Source: Dirofilaria immitis (Eukaryota > Nematoda > Chromadorea > Rhabditida > Onchocercidae). Taken from it: 64,000 nucleotides of DNA. A program made the translations under genes and the position numbers. The notes under the pieces were generated by a model. It was given only the letters and a program-made list of their open reading frames with translations. It ran no database searches and had not been told where the DNA came from. How positions within the stretch are numbered: position 1 is the first letter of the stretch; every line of letters begins with the position of its first letter. Shown piece after piece: positions 1-18,374 of this stretch. The stretch covers positions 310,001-374,000 of the forward strand of contig JAKNDB010000070.1 in NCBI GenBank assembly GCA_024305405.1, given 5' to 3'.

Positions 1-40
1 TAAAAAAGTAATTTAGGACGGTGAAGCATGCAAAAGTTTG

Positions 41-4620
<4,580 letters not shown>

Positions 4621-4746
4621 AATTACTTCGACTGGTTATAAAGGCAAAAATTTTTTTCTTCAATCTATCGATGCATCAATTAGCATTCATTAGTGATTGG
4701 TTTTAAAAAATTATCGCACTCACACTTCTTCGCAGTCTCATTTCTT

Positions 4747-4752
4747 AATAAA
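4747..4752 (+). terminator. Poly(A) signal AATAAA for the NO66-like gene
   Basis: A canonical AATAAA lies 127 bases past the stop codon of the NO66-like gene. A second AATAAA is at 5085-5090. The 509-base gap 4621-5129 separates two convergent genes and appears to hold only their 3' untranslated regions; I see no other feature in it. Confidence 0.5.
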
Positions 4753-5129
4753 GGCGATCTCCTCATCTATGGAAAATTTTCTCCAAATGTTGAGCAAATT
4801 GGAATTGAAATTTTAATCATTCTGCAAGCGATGTTTTAGTCAAGAAAATAAGTTATTTAGATCCAATTCCTATTGTTATTTGTTATCATTATTTTTAATT
4901 TCATTTGTATGCTGTTGTTTTTAAATTAATAAGGGAAAATATCGTTTTTTGATGACAGTTTTTGATTAATATTATCGATATTAGCGAGAATTCGTCATAA
5001 ATTTTGTTTGGTGAGATATTATTTAATGGACTGTCATAATTTTGAGCAAAACTTTATATCCTTGCTATTATTTTTTTGTTGTTGAATAAAATTAAAACTT
5101 TTTGCTTCATTCTCACCTTGAATTTCATT

Positions 5130-6764
5130 TCATGTACTTTTCCTTAATTTGATATACTTTTTGATTATCACATGTGTCCCATCGGCAACATTCATCAAGT
5201 AATTGTACACGCGGGAATCTTTTGAAGCTTTCTGATTTGTTTCATCTACAGCTGCTGTATTACGATCTTTTTCAAGACGATCTCGTTTGACTACGCTTCC
5301 GCCCCATAATGCCTGAAAAAGCGAAGCTATCTTAGGAAAAACAAAGTTATTTTTATTCAAATTCTAAATTATAAAGTAAAACTTAGAGAGAAATTGAGTA
5401 ATTAAAACAATATTTTTACAGATGTTAGAAGACTCACATTATCAATTACGATAATTCCTCCAGGTCGCAATAACTTAATTGATTGTTCATAATACAGTGG
5501 ATAATTAATTTTATCAGCATCGATAAATACGAAGTCCCATTTTCCAGCTTCTCCGGAAGCAATCATTGTATCTGAAAGTTGGAGATAATCTATTTCAAAC
5601 CTCTCTGCTTACACCACGTAAAGTTTATTCATTAAAGTTATAAGGGAATTAATTTTTAGAGGCCTGAGGTTTTCTTCGGTTCTGTGGGCAGTTAAGCGCT
5701 AATTGTGTTAGTATCATTGATAAACTATTTGGTCTTACATTTTGCTTCAGTACGATAGATCTGCATTTCAAAATTGCTCACCTAATTTTTCAGCCGCCGG
5801 TCCCACATGTCGCTTAATTTTCGGGTAAATATCTGGTCTAGTATTGATAAGTTCACGACTGACTTGATTATAACTTTCTGCATAAATATCGATTGTCAGT
5901 ACTTCGCTATTATTAGGCATTGCCAAGGCCCAAGCTACTGCCGATGAACCGGTAAATGTACCTAGAAGACACGAATTTGACTTGCCTGTTCAAACAAAAG
6001 ACATAGAAGAGCGAAGAGTCGATTCGGGAAAAAGTCTCATTTTTGACAGAAAAAGTTTTGGAGTCTAAGGAGTTTTCGAAAATTACGGAGTTTTCAGAAT
6101 AATTTTAAGGATTTGAATTTCTAGGTTGAAAGGAGTTTTGTTAGCTCGAAGAATGTGCAATTTTAGTATCTAGACCTATATCGATAGCTTTTTTAGCTTT
6201 TATTAAATGTATAAGAGTTTGGCCAAGTTGAAGAACTTCTGGAGCTGCAATCATCATTCCACCTCGCACATTTTCGAGCGTTCTTTTATAATAGTTCTTT
6301 GAATTGGATCCATTTTAATTGATATCTGAAATATACGTTTAATGAATTAAAAATTAGTTGTTTGATTCATGTTTTATACTGTTTACTTAATTTAATTTAA
6401 AAATTTTAGTTATTTATTTAATCAACAAAAAAGGAAATCAAATTCCATTGGATACAAGTGTTTTGCTCAAAAAGTGAAATTTTGATTTCATTTTTTCTAT
6501 CTTTCGTTATTATTGGTTCTGTTATCAGATCTGCTACAATTTGTTAGGTTGGTTGGTAGTACGAATTGATAGAGATAAGTAAATAAAATACCTTTCCAAA
6601 TAGAGATTACTGAAAATTAGAAATAAAAAGCATAAATGATGTATTATATTACTTACGTTGACACAATATTCATGGATGTTATCACTACGCCATGGAACTA
6701 AACTTGCGAAGATTATCACAAAAATATTAGACAATATTATTAACACACTGATAAGCCACTTCAT
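5130..6764 (-). CDS. COMTD1-like membrane-anchored catechol/caffeoyl-CoA-type O-methyltransferase
   Basis: Five exons on the minus strand: 6657-6764, 6176-6325, 5782-5961, 5438-5571 and 5130-5312, about 251 residues (human COMTD1 is 262). Residues 1-22 form a hydrophobic anchor or signal segment. The SAM-binding glycine motif reads [17 protein letters not shown], the acidic loop TIDIYAESY, and the metal/SAM region [10 protein letters not shown], followed by [11 protein letters not shown] and ALWGG. It ends [10 protein letters not shown]. These motifs are those of class I cation-dependent O-methyltransferases; the substrate cannot be told. Splice phases of exons 1 and 3 require exon 2 to be 151 bases, but it is 150, and the frame changes in the CAAAG near 6298-6300, between DPIQ and [10 protein letters not shown]. 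That looks like a missing A, not decay, since both sides are well conserved. The gene is convergent with the NO66-like gene. Confidence 0.88.
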
Positions 6765-9064
6765 TATTATGATGTAGGTATGATGAAGAGCGGTTCGTGT
6801 AAAGTACTTGAAACAAACAAAACGATCGATATTAATTCTGCACTTTCGTAATATTTAATCTTCTGACTTCTTTCAATTGGAAATATTTTGATAGGAGAAC
6901 AGTACCCTGCTGAACTTAACTTTCTTTTTTTTTTTTTTGGAAATATTGTGTAATCTTTCAGAAATTTCGATTTCAATTTCTAAAAGTATCTATTAAAGTT
7001 TCTGGAAGACTACAGCAATCTTCAAAAAAGAAGTGAATTTCGATTTTAGAAATTTAAATTTTCATAACTTCAATGACGATTAATTAATTATATTGAATTG
7101 AAGTGTTTATATTAAACATCAAATTAAAAATATGTGACTAAACGATTCGTTTAGCCAAAGCTAATTCTAAGATTAATTTTTAATTTACAATTTACCCTTT
7201 GAAGTTGTTGAAAAGAAATTTATAAAATTCAATAATTATTATCGGTTTTCTATCCATTTTCTATTTCATTCCTTTCTTTTCAATTTATGCTTATTTTATA
7301 GCATACTGTATCATTTTAATAGATGAGAAATATTCTATTCGAACTTAATCTTGAACGGAATATGCGAACCGGACATTAAGCAGTAAAATAGGCTAAGCAG
7401 AAGGTAAAATTTTTGTCACTAATCTTATCATTTTATTTATATTTTCATATTAAACAATAAGATCGATCAATTAAGCTTTCATTCATTAATGAAATACTTA
7501 AAATACAAAAAAATATACAAATTTCAAGCTGACTTAAAATTGGATATATATCTAAAATATTACATATTAACAGAATGAATAAGCAGAATGGAAAATAAAT
7601 GAAAAAGCCACGGAGGCCAAGTTGTAGGAGAATGAAATAATGGACAATATCAGCATTTGATAAACATATCAATGAACGAGTCAACTTGTTATATTAATCA
7701 AGATTTTCCTAATCTGCTAATCAATTATAATGAGTGATGAATTTATAGTGACGATGGAATATATTTCCGCAAATCCTATGCTGATTGAAAAAATAATTAT
7801 TCATTTGCTAATATCAGATGTTTAAGCTTAAGATCGATATGAATGATAAAACGATCGCTGATCTCATTCAAGATATTGATAATTATATTTGGTTTGTAGC
7901 TGCGCTATATTAAGAAGCATGATATAGTTAACTTTTGTACTTGCATTATTTTAGAAGATTGTTCTTATCATTTTCTTGGATTAATAATCATTCTTTCTCA
8001 ATTTAATCTCTTCACACGTCATACTTTCAATTCTAGGAGATTAAGCAAATTTATTTTATGAATATTGTCTCGATTTTTGAGCGCAGGTATCATCCCTAAA
8101 AATATAGAATAATACAAATTCGACAGCGTTTGTACGATCTCCTAGAAGGATCATTTACTCATCATACATTGATACTGAAACCCACTTTAATTACTCACAA
8201 AATAAAGTTATTAGGACAAAGCTAATTTCTTTCCTCTCGAGAAAAAACATGATGATCTTTCCAAGGGTCAGGATGCAAAACCCGAGGTAGGAAAAATTAC
8301 ATATATTCTGAAAATTTATCCCGTAAATCTCAAGCAATCAACACAACCGATCTAGTAAACTTTGATGGATAATCTAGTTTGAAAGTTTATCTTAGACAAA
8401 TTTTTGTGCTCCAATTTAACCATTATTAGTAAGAATTCCAATGACCGCATGTCTATCACATAAAAAAGTGACAACACTTATAAATTACTAAAAAATATAT
8501 TTACTTTTCAATACGGCAAGTCAGGATTTGCAAATAATGATATATCATAAATCATATTACAAAATTTATCAAATCAAACTATTGCAAAGAATATCACTTT
8601 TCGAAGTATACTCATATAATATATTCAAAGCCTTTTCAAATCCACATATTGATTAGACCAGTTTCATTTAATACACATTGTTTATAAGTATAACATTTTC
8701 CTACTAATTGATATTTCATTTCCTTGCTTCATAAAATAGCAAATTAGCAAAAGCAATCAAATACAACTCACACCAGACATTGAATTAATACTGTAATACG
8801 AGCAAACAAAAACAGGTGAGACATAAAACTCAGAGATAAGCTTAACCTTAACTTCTACGCAATTATTTTCTCAATAGCTCTCTCCTGCTTTTACTAAGAC
8901 CATTATTGAAATAAAAAGTAACAGTAATATTATTCAAGATATATCACTGTTTAATCAACATGAAATAAAAATCAGTAGAGCATAATCACGAATAAGTCTG
9001 AAAATATTTATGGAAAAAAATTCAAAAAACTTTTCCCAAGCTCAAACCATTATCGATTGATGAA
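6765..9064. other. Intergenic, no gene recognised
   Basis: This 2.3-kb AT-rich stretch lies between the methyltransferase start and the PLD3-like gene end. The short open frames at 6767-6976 and 7445-7684 (minus) lack motifs, have strongly A/T-driven composition and have no supporting exons. I see no repeat array and no RNA gene. It should contain the methyltransferase promoter, since that gene reads leftwards from 6764. Confidence 0.6.
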
Positions 9065-12000
9065 TTAATCCTTAAAAATCACAGTATCGTTCCGAATCCG
9101 ATGACCTTTATCATCAAAATCTGAAAGAGGGGATGCATAGGTCGAATTCCAATCTCGCATGAAGATCTTTTCATTCAAATTATGAACTATTTCCGAACTT
9201 TGTGTCCTATTATGTCGTTGTATCACTATACTAGTACCTGCTGTATTCGTAAAGTAATCAGCAGCCCAATTCGATGTGCCTAAAAAATAACATAATTTTC
9301 GACAATAATGACAGAATGCAACCGACATTATAGCAACGTAGGGAAAAGCACTTTCTCTTAAATTTCCGTTAGATCACTTAGTACAAACAAATTACTAAAA
9401 TGATTTTTATGAATTTTACTTTTCGAAGGTTAATTTCTTCGAGATTGTTTTTCTTTTGTCATACTACAAGACTTTTTGAATTTCCTATGCAACCGATTAT
9501 AACACAGAAAATTAGAAATTAAGTTTGCAATTATGTCATTTCCACTTTTTAACAAATAGTTATCCTGACATTGACATATCATTCAAAAATTGAATTGAAA
9601 AAAATAGCTAATCTATAAATCATCTATAAATCTTCTAAAAATTTCTTAAATTCTAGAAATTAAAAAAAAAAGTACCAATTAGGGCACTATTATCCGTAAC
9701 CATATACTTCGCATGATTCACACGAGCATACGGAATTTTTTCCTGATCACCCACCGTTGGTACTATGAATATGCGCACTTCAATGGAACCTGTTGTGTCT
9801 GGTATACAGATCAGTCTTTTTCTGTAAACAAAAAGAAAATATTTTTAAAACTTGCGATAAAAACCTAAATGAACATCATCGACAAATACAATTTTCTAAT
9901 TTTTATTTATTAATTCAAAAATGCTTTAAAACAAATTAAAGTGAAAGATAATTCAATGCATAATAATTTTGAGTTGACCAAACACTAAATTTTCAGAAAA
10001 ATTTCGTGATACTTCTGATATAAAATCATTCCGTTTGAGATAAGATTCTCGGCATTTCATATAGCCTTGCTTAATAGGTTTAAAATGGGTTTTGAAAAAA
10101 TTTCCAACTGCTCAGTCGTTGAACAATGAGTGCTTTGTTGAACGAGATGGAATTTCATGAAGATGTATTTCGAAATCCATAATTATTTTTAAAAATTACT
10201 TTTTGTATCATATGTCCGTTTGCACGGTAAAGTTGAAGTGATGACTTCCAATGATTTCAAAAAGGCAAATAATGTCGGTCGTGTAGTTTTCCATTTACTT
10301 ATCAATAACTTAACTTTGATACCATTATACGCGGCTTTTCTCAAAGCATCATCGATAACAGGCCAGTATCTACAAAAATATTGAGAAATACAAAAAAGCG
10401 TCTTTTTCAAGAAATAAAAAAAAAACCTGGAATTTAAATAACACACCTATTATTTGTTAGATATAGGGTAGCTGGAAAATAGTCCATCACGGATATATGT
10501 ATAAATTCTCGAGCATTATTGACAACTTGCAAAATTGCGCTGAGATCATCTGTACGACCTCTAGGACAGAAAGTTGGAGGTGCAGACTGCAAAATGAATT
10601 CTTATTTTTGAAAAATAAAAGATAAAAAGAATCTATTATTAGATTAACAAAAATTTTATCTGTTAATATCAGAATTCTTAAATGTAAAAAGAACTAATAT
10701 ACAGAGACAATGTGGGAAACAAGCATAATTATGAACTATTTTATAGATCCTGATACTTTGCTGCTTGTTTTGAAATGATTAGCAGCTGTAACAGAAGAAA
10801 GATTACCGAAATATAAACACCATTTTGTTCACCATTAAGTTTAAGTATCATTGGATTAGCAGCATTATAAGCAGTCGATAATTCAATCGGCCATGAGAAT
10901 GGCAACTTCTTAGTTGGCACACCCATTTTCCAGTAAACATTCATTACTTTCATTAAATCTTCTGCCAGACACTCACAACCAAACACAGCCACACCAAGTT
11001 CTTTCACCTTAAAATATTACATTCAAACTGATACAAGAAGTTACTAAATTACGTTTTTTCTAAAATAAGTGAAATTCGTCAAATCTTTACGAAACAACGT
11101 CAAAAAACAGAGAATTAATCAGTCTTCCTTATTAAATTGATAATATCATTACAGTGGAAACGGTCCATGAAAACAAACTATCCGATTTATCTGATTTTAG
11201 CTATCAACGTGCAACTATATCTTTCCGAGTTCACCTGAATTCCAAAAATATTTTGAAAAAAAGAGCTGTGTTATTTTCGAATTACTATAAAAATCCAATC
11301 GGTATAATTGCCTTCATACTGCATAATGAATTTCATACCTGTGTTAAAGACCGCCAGTCAAGATTAGCTGATCCTAAATAAAAGTGTTTCGCATCAACTA
11401 CCCAAAATTTTGTATGTAATACTCCTGCAAAATATGAGTTAAATAAAATAAAGAACCATCCAAAAGATTCAATCCATGATACTCAAATAAGTTATCTTAG
11501 AGTAATAGCATGTCTATCAATCGTTTTGTATCATTTTAATTCAATTCAAGCTTATGAATTTAAGAAGTAACCTTATGATTACCTCTTGCCGACACTGACA
11601 CTTGCATGATGATTTATGTGATTAGATAGCTTAATGTTTATTCAAACACAATTCATATAAAATTAAAATGGTAAATTTTAATTTATGAACTTACCAGTAG
11701 AAAACCAGTTCGAAAAATTTAAACTACGAACTTCAGCCAGACCCTCGTTTACTAGTGTCTTAGTCTCGTTGTTGTTCTGTGCATTTTGAACAATCCGCAA
11801 TTTGATGCCTTTTTTGCTGCTCCAATCAATGCATTGTATATATCGGTTCCCTTAATACAGAAAGATAAGTGAAAATTATCAAAAATACAATTTTGACAAA
11901 ATATGAATAAAAATCATGAACAATCAAATCCAAAATAGTTTTTTCAGAAGTGTTAAAGAAACCAAAGTCTTTCACATGCATTATAATAAATCTAGTTAAA

Positions 12001-13958
12001 GAAATATGATTTTAAAACTGATATGCAAAAAGCTTAAATGAGCAATTATCTGTTCATAATATTTAATAAGAAATCGAGGTATGAAAACAAACATCTTGAG
12101 TTGATGGACCTCTATATGAGCCAGTATTTTCTGAAAGTAAACTCCAATAAAACGATGCAATATCAATCGACTTCTCAGCGGAATTGATTAGTTGCTTCCA
12201 TATTTCAGTTGTTGAAGGAAAATTTGGCTCTGTTGGATAAATCATATTTTCGGGTATTGATTCCACAAAATAAAATCTGAAATTATGTCTCTTCCGAGAA
12301 AATATTAAAAACAATTTTTCCATAAACCTAATATAGATACAATGATGAATTATCCTTCTTATCTGATCATTCAACATAGCACATCTCTCAGCCATATTTC
12401 ATGTCTATATTATAGTCCAGCCGCATGCCAGTAATGCAAAAAATATTCATGCGAAAAAAAAAATTGCTAATATTTTTTTCGGATCAAACTAAGGAACAAG
12501 TTCTCAGCAGCTTGTAAATTTTATTCATCCATTTATAGTCGCATAGTACTAATTTGATCTTGCAAATTTAAAAATTTAATCAAATTTAATCAAGAAGGCT
12601 TTTCTATAGGGAATTTAATAAAATTAAAATTAAACTGTCAAATATTCTGAATTAGTTACTATAATACATGAGAAAGAGCTTTAGCGTAATGCTGAATTAT
12701 CATATCATTTAATCATATCACTTAAAACAACAAATCATAGTCAAATTACAACTGCAAATGTGTTATAAATTATCCTTCCTCATCCGACAATAAATAAGAT
12801 ATTAATACGTAAAATGAAGGAAATAATTAAATGAATAATTAAAAAAAATAAATGAATCACTAACTGGCAATTCTGCCGACATGGCCTTCTGGTAATGAGA
12901 GATTCAGATGATGATGCTGAGGTAGAATTCGCCAGTATACAATATTTGTTCGTTGTAAAAAATATGAATGCCTGAATGCAACGTTTACATAAATTATGCA
13001 TAATAAAAAGCCCAGAAAACTTGAAAAAAAAAGAGATTTAAAGGAAATGTTTAGAAATCACAAGATGAAAACATACAGCTCTCGAAAAGCACACATCCCG
13101 ATAGTTTCTGGAACGTCGAATTTTTACCGGAAAACATCCCGGAAATATGTTAGCAAAACTGAGCACTCGACGGCCACTACATTTTCATATTTAAGTTTGA
13201 AGATCCCGGAAGATTGGTCTTATGACCATATGAAAGAAATGCAGGTCACTCTTTTCGAGGTAAAGAGCAATAGAAAGGAGATATTTCGAAGAGAATTAGA
13301 GAGCAGGAAGCGTAAAAATACAAGAACGGTTGTGGGAGAGAGAGAGAGGGACAAAAAATTTAATTTGATGAAATAATACGTTCATTCTTAATATATTGTG
13401 AAATTAGAGTAGTGATAATGAGGAAAAGAGTACTAATAGTTGAAGAGAGGGGAAAGATTGATAAAAATGGGGAAAATAATGCAGCAATGAATAGAAATAG
13501 AAGAGAGTTAGATAATAATAGTCAATAATTGTTGGAAGTTATTAAAAGAAAAAATTAAGGCAATCGATTACTCCTACATCAATATTCCAGGAAATAGGCC
13601 AAGAAATCTTACTGATATATCGTAATAAATACGAGAAAACTTCTTGTCCTCAACTAATTTTCCTCAAAATGTTACAAAATTTAGAAAAAAATTGATAAAT
13701 TTAATATAGTATTAAAAAAAAAACTGTCGTAATAGTTGATTTTTCGTAAAGAATCCATATTTGGCCCTATCTTATATTATCTTAGCCAGAGAGATTCATC
13801 CATATTTGGCCCTATCTTATATTATCCTGGCCGGATAGGATAACAGATGTCATAAATTGTTTAATTCAGATGAAAAAGGATGAACATACCAGAAGCCAAA
13901 CGATGGATATACAGATGATCGAAACCATAGCAGTAATGATTGAAGATCCGTTCTTCAT
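9065..13958 (-). CDS. PLD3/PLD4-like phospholipase D family protein (type II membrane, lysosomal)
   Basis: Ten exons, minus strand: 13890-13958, 12865-12971, 12093-12276, 11695-11850, 11339-11424, 10807-11007, 10447-10586, 10226-10369, 9676-9821 and 9065-9279, about 482 residues (human PLD3 is 490). A short N-terminus is followed by one transmembrane segment split over exons 1-2, then a Ser-rich linker and CRQNC. The luminal part has [18 protein letters not shown], a first HKD motif HTKFWVVD with [12 protein letters not shown], and a second HKD motif HAKYMVTD with [16 protein letters not shown]. Known family members are lysosomal 5'-3' exonucleases for single-stranded nucleic acid, with a role in lysosomal phospholipid metabolism. 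Exon 4 is 156 bases where phase requires 157, and the frame changes at the six-T run 11810-11815. An in-frame upstream ATG at 14060 could add 34 residues; I prefer 13958 because the extension looks non-coding. Confidence 0.92.
12996..13376 (+). CDS. Hypothetical 126-residue basic ORF nested in PLD3-like intron 1
   Basis: This open frame lies antisense inside the first intron of the PLD3-like gene. It starts with ATG and runs 126 codons without a stop in a region less AT-rich than its surroundings. The product would be strongly basic (many Lys/Arg), with no membrane segment, no signal peptide and no motif I recognise; the C-terminal third is Arg/Lys/Glu-rich. No clear splice sites bound it. 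It could be a lineage-specific single-exon gene, a retained intron fragment, or chance. I do not assign a function. Confidence 0.2.
   Translation: MHNKKPRKLEKKRDLKEMFRNHKMKTYSSRKAHIPIVSGTSNFYRKTSRKYVSKTEHSTATTFSYLSLKIPEDWSYDHMKEMQVTLFEVKSNRKEIFRRELESRKRKNTRTVVGERERDKKFNLMK
13753..13826. repeat. Two-copy direct repeat, period 45
   Basis: The 29-base unit starting ATCCATATTTGGCCCTATC occurs at 13753-13781 and again, identical, at 13798-13826. The spacer contains AGCCAGAGAG, which is echoed as GGCCGGATAGG after copy two. It lies in the first intron of the PLD3-like gene, just downstream of exon 1 in transcript sense. Confidence 0.7.
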
Positions 13959-15613
13959 TTCGTATTTATACGCTTTATGGAGATTGTTGTTGAGATTGAT
14001 ATAGCTGATGGATATAAACAGTCTGACAGAGGAATTTTTTAATTGGCTCATTAAACACACTTGGCTTATTTATTAACACAAATAAAAGAGAATTTGCTTG
14101 CATAAATTTGCTTAATTGAAATTGCATAGGTATAATTATTTTCCTCTTAAATGACTTATGCTTTACTTTACTTTTTACTTTTTTGATATTTATGTTTGAT
14201 TTTAACTGAATATTTAATTTCTCATTTCTCAATTTAATTTATTAAAAATGTATTCGATAATTAATTTTAAAAAGATTTCATTTCAAACAAATTAAAAGTT
14301 CTTTGGCTTATTTACAGAGAATAAAGAAGCTAAAATTTATCAATAATTAAAAATTGAAAAATTCTATAAAGGCAAATTGATAATATATTTTTGGATTATC
14401 AACATGTTGCTAATCATTCAATTGATAATGATAATAAGAATATTAAAAAGTTTTTTAATAAAAAAAAAATTAGCAAACTGTTTTAAATTAAATAATTTTT
14501 GATAATTGCAACAAATATATTTTATTAATTATTTGAATTTATAATTGCCGACACATCAACAAATTAACATCAGAAGATAGATTGAAGGACAAGGAATTCT
14601 GGACATATGGGCCTAGCATATATACTTCGTAGTACCATCTGCTACTATTTCTTCACGCTCTTTTCAATCAATTTTAAATTTCAACTATTCAAGAGTTGTA
14701 TAACTATTAACATTATCAATGTGACTTATTATAATGATAAAATATCATTTAACAATATACAATAACATTAACAGATGCAAATGTTATTAAGAGATAGATA
14801 TATGTTAAGTTGTAAGAATTTGGTAATTTTAATTAGAAAGAAATTTCAGAAATGCCATTACTATTATTATTATCAATTGAATGAATAGCATTTTGATTAA
14901 CGTTTTTTTTTTGAATAGAATTTGTTAAAATAAAATTTAATAAGTTTATTACTTTATTAAATTAAATTCATTAAAAATAAAGTATTGAAAATTTGATCAA
15001 TTATCGATATGTCTATTAATTATTATATTTTTATTTTAATAATTAAATAAAAAAGAAAGACAAAATATTTTGAAAGAAAAATTAAATTCAATAAAAAATA
15101 TTTATTGATTTTCTGCTATAAAAATGACAAATACAATAAGTTTTTTTTCCTATTTTATAATTTATAAAAGTGCAAATGCTCAAACGTAAGTATTTTCAAA
15201 AAGTTTCTACACGTACGTGAATTCGATTTGTTATTTCATTTATTGTATTATGATGATGCGTTTTTTTTCCAAATAAAAGAGTACAATTTCAATCGAAATT
15301 ACGAACGACTACAGTGCAATACTTTGTCATATCTCGAGAAAGAATTTCATAATAACAGTAGTCATATAAAGGTTCGAACATATGTATTTAAAATACAACT
15401 ATATATATATAGAAATCATATTTTCTAATTTTAATTAAATTGGCTATAATTAAATTTTAATGATTCAAATTTTAAATTCAAATTTCGATTCTTTACGAAG
15501 AGTTAAATTTTAAATTTAAAAAAAAAAAGAAATCCTTCTAACTAATCTAACAAATTCATTTCCATTGGAATGAATCGAACTTTTCTAAATTATATATTAT
15601 TTATAATTATTGT

Positions 15614-15670
<57 letters not shown>

Positions 15671-18374
15671 TTTAATTTATATAATATCACAAAATATTTG
15701 TAATATTTGAGATGAAATAATTTAAATTATTTAATATAATATACGAATTTACTCATTTCATCCAAAATAATTTTATTAAAAATTATTTAAAAAACAATAA
15801 AACAATGCAATATATTAATTAATTTAAATCAATAAATCGATAAATCTTTCTATTAGTAATATAATAATTAAATGAATAAAGATGAAATAATTGAATAATT
15901 AATTAGTTTAGTAAGGTTAATAAGTGAAATTAATAAGCATTTATAACTAATATATTAATTTGGAAAAATGATTGATTCATTTCGGAAAAAACAATTGAAT
16001 AAACAAAAATTGAACATAGAAATGATAATTTGTACTTTACATATTTTCAATGTTTACAGTGCAGTATGTATGAAGTTATCAATCGTTATATTAATAATGA
16101 CGAAGTTCCTTTTTAAGTATGAGAAAACGAAGGATGATGTATTTCTTCAAAAATAAACAAATAAAAGTAGACTCTCGGTGTAGCGCAAACTTTATTCCTT
16201 GATAATAGAGACATAATTTTTTTTTTTAAATAAAAAGGAAATATCAAAAGATTGAATTGAAATTAATTAAGTAATAAATTAAATTAAATTGAATTTAGCA
16301 AAATTAAAACGATTGAAATTAAAATGAATCTATTTGTTATTAAATGTTTTATAATAACTATATCATATATAATTATAATTTATTTATGATACAAATGTTC
16401 AACTTTATTATCATATTATTTGTTTAAGATATTATTGAAACTGTTTAGATGATAGCGAAAAATTTCTAAATTTTGAAATTTCAAAATTTCGCATCTTTCA
16501 CCGCTAATTGATTTAAACCTCTTTCAACAAAGCCAATAATTTATATTGCGGTTTTTCCTTCTACGAACAAATGTTCCCAATTTGATGATATGGTCAATTT
16601 TTTCTTTTCACAAAACTTGTCAAGTTGTAAGAATCAATGCTGATGTTCGACAAGTGTATAATCATTCATTTCAGAAAAAAATTATTTTTTCAAATAGCAA
16701 AAGCGATTTTTCATTATGTCGCTATGATATCTTATAGTATCTGTTTACAATGATATCTAAATTTTGTAATATGATAGTAAGAAATGACTGATAAAAATGT
16801 TAAGAATTATCGAATCAGCAATAGAACATGTTTTAGGTATTATTTAATTGAAATAAAACTATTTATGTTAGTGATATCAACAAATTTGTTTTATTCATTT
16901 GTTTACATACGCAATGATTAAACTAAGAAAATTTGAATGCAAAAAAAAAAAAGAAAACAATTTGAGTTGTCGATTTTGACATACTACGTATCAATTGACA
17001 TATTACGTATCCTTCTGAAATATATAAAAATTGTGATGGAAACATATTCAGCATCGAATAATTGTAACATTTGTGAAACAGAAATAATTTCATTTTCACT
17101 TATATCTTAAGCTTTAATTAAAATTATTAATCATTTGAGGTTCGATATTGAAAATACGTTTAATTTGTATAATTCGTTATTGAAATATTAATTAAAAAGC
17201 TATTGTGTAAATCAAATTCAATTACAAATTTAATATTCCATAATTTTTAAGTTTTTTTTTTAATAATAGAAATATTTCATGATGAAATAGAAAATGAAAG
17301 AATGGAGGAATAAATCGAATCGAATGTTAATAATAATGTAGTTGAGAAATTGGAAAGATAAAAGTCTTTTTGATTCTTTGATTCTCATTAGAGTTGGAAA
17401 TTCGATGATAATCTTTAAAAAAAAAAAAACTTAAAACTTCATCCAAATCTTTCTTATTGCTTTACTATTCGTATGAAAGATATTTAGCAAACTTTTGAAT
17501 TTTTTCAATTTATCATTTCAGATAATATGTGTTCAATATGCTATGTTTCACCATAATAGTAATAATTTTAATAATTATAACAATAATAATAATAATAATA
17601 ATAATGATTGGGAAAAAGATCACCTAATCACAGTTGTATTAGGTTTTCAGATGGATACATCAAAGATATATTATTTGATGTATAATGAGAACATTACACA
17701 TTTTTTTCAATGATATGAAAATATATATGTTCGTTCAATTGATCAGCAGATCATGCATAATCAACAAGTTATGGCGATAAAACGAATGAATCTTAGCGAA
17801 CGAATAAATACACAAATGATCGATGCTAAGATAAGATTAACTTAATTTAATTTCTAAAAGTTAGAAAAAAATACAAACAAAACTTATGCAAATTATACAT
17901 TATCATCAAGTTATTAATTCCTAATACATCATCATCATCATCATCACTAATTCCTAATACTAATTACATTGCTCTATTTGCTAGTTTGAGTTAAAATTTT
18001 AAATGAATATTATGGCAAATTAATATGTAAAACAGTAATACATGAATCCTAATTTTTTTTTTTTTTATTTTTTCATTAGAGGTATTCGACAAAGTGATAA
18101 GTTTAATTGAGCATAATATAATTAATTATAAATTAAGGCTAAATTGTAATAAATTCATAATTTGACTCAATTTTATGAATGAAAAATTTAAATTCTAAAA
18201 ACTTAAAAAGCAAACTTTGAAATATTTCATAGAGTTTTGATAGAATGGGAAGAAAAAAAAGGAAAAATTTATTTTAGGCCTAATTTATTTCATTTTATTC
18301 ATTTTTTTCAATGGAATATTTGAATACAATACAGTAATATATTATTTATTAAAGATTTTAATTTTTTTAAATAA
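13959..18374. other. Intergenic, gene-free, with simple repeats
   Basis: This 4.4-kb, extremely AT-rich region lies between the PLD3-like start and the F-box gene end. It holds a (TAA)n array at 15615-15670, a shorter one near 17575-17607, an (ATC)n tract near 17925-17946, and a tandem TTGACATAnTACGTATC pair near 16975-17011. Open frames here (for example 15228-15428, 15968-16156, 16546-16737, 17495-17713, all plus) have composition typical of random AT-rich DNA, and I reject them as genes. Confidence 0.6.
15615..15670. repeat. (TAA)n microsatellite
   Basis: About 18 uninterrupted TAA units in the intergenic region between the PLD3-like and F-box genes. Confidence 0.9.
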
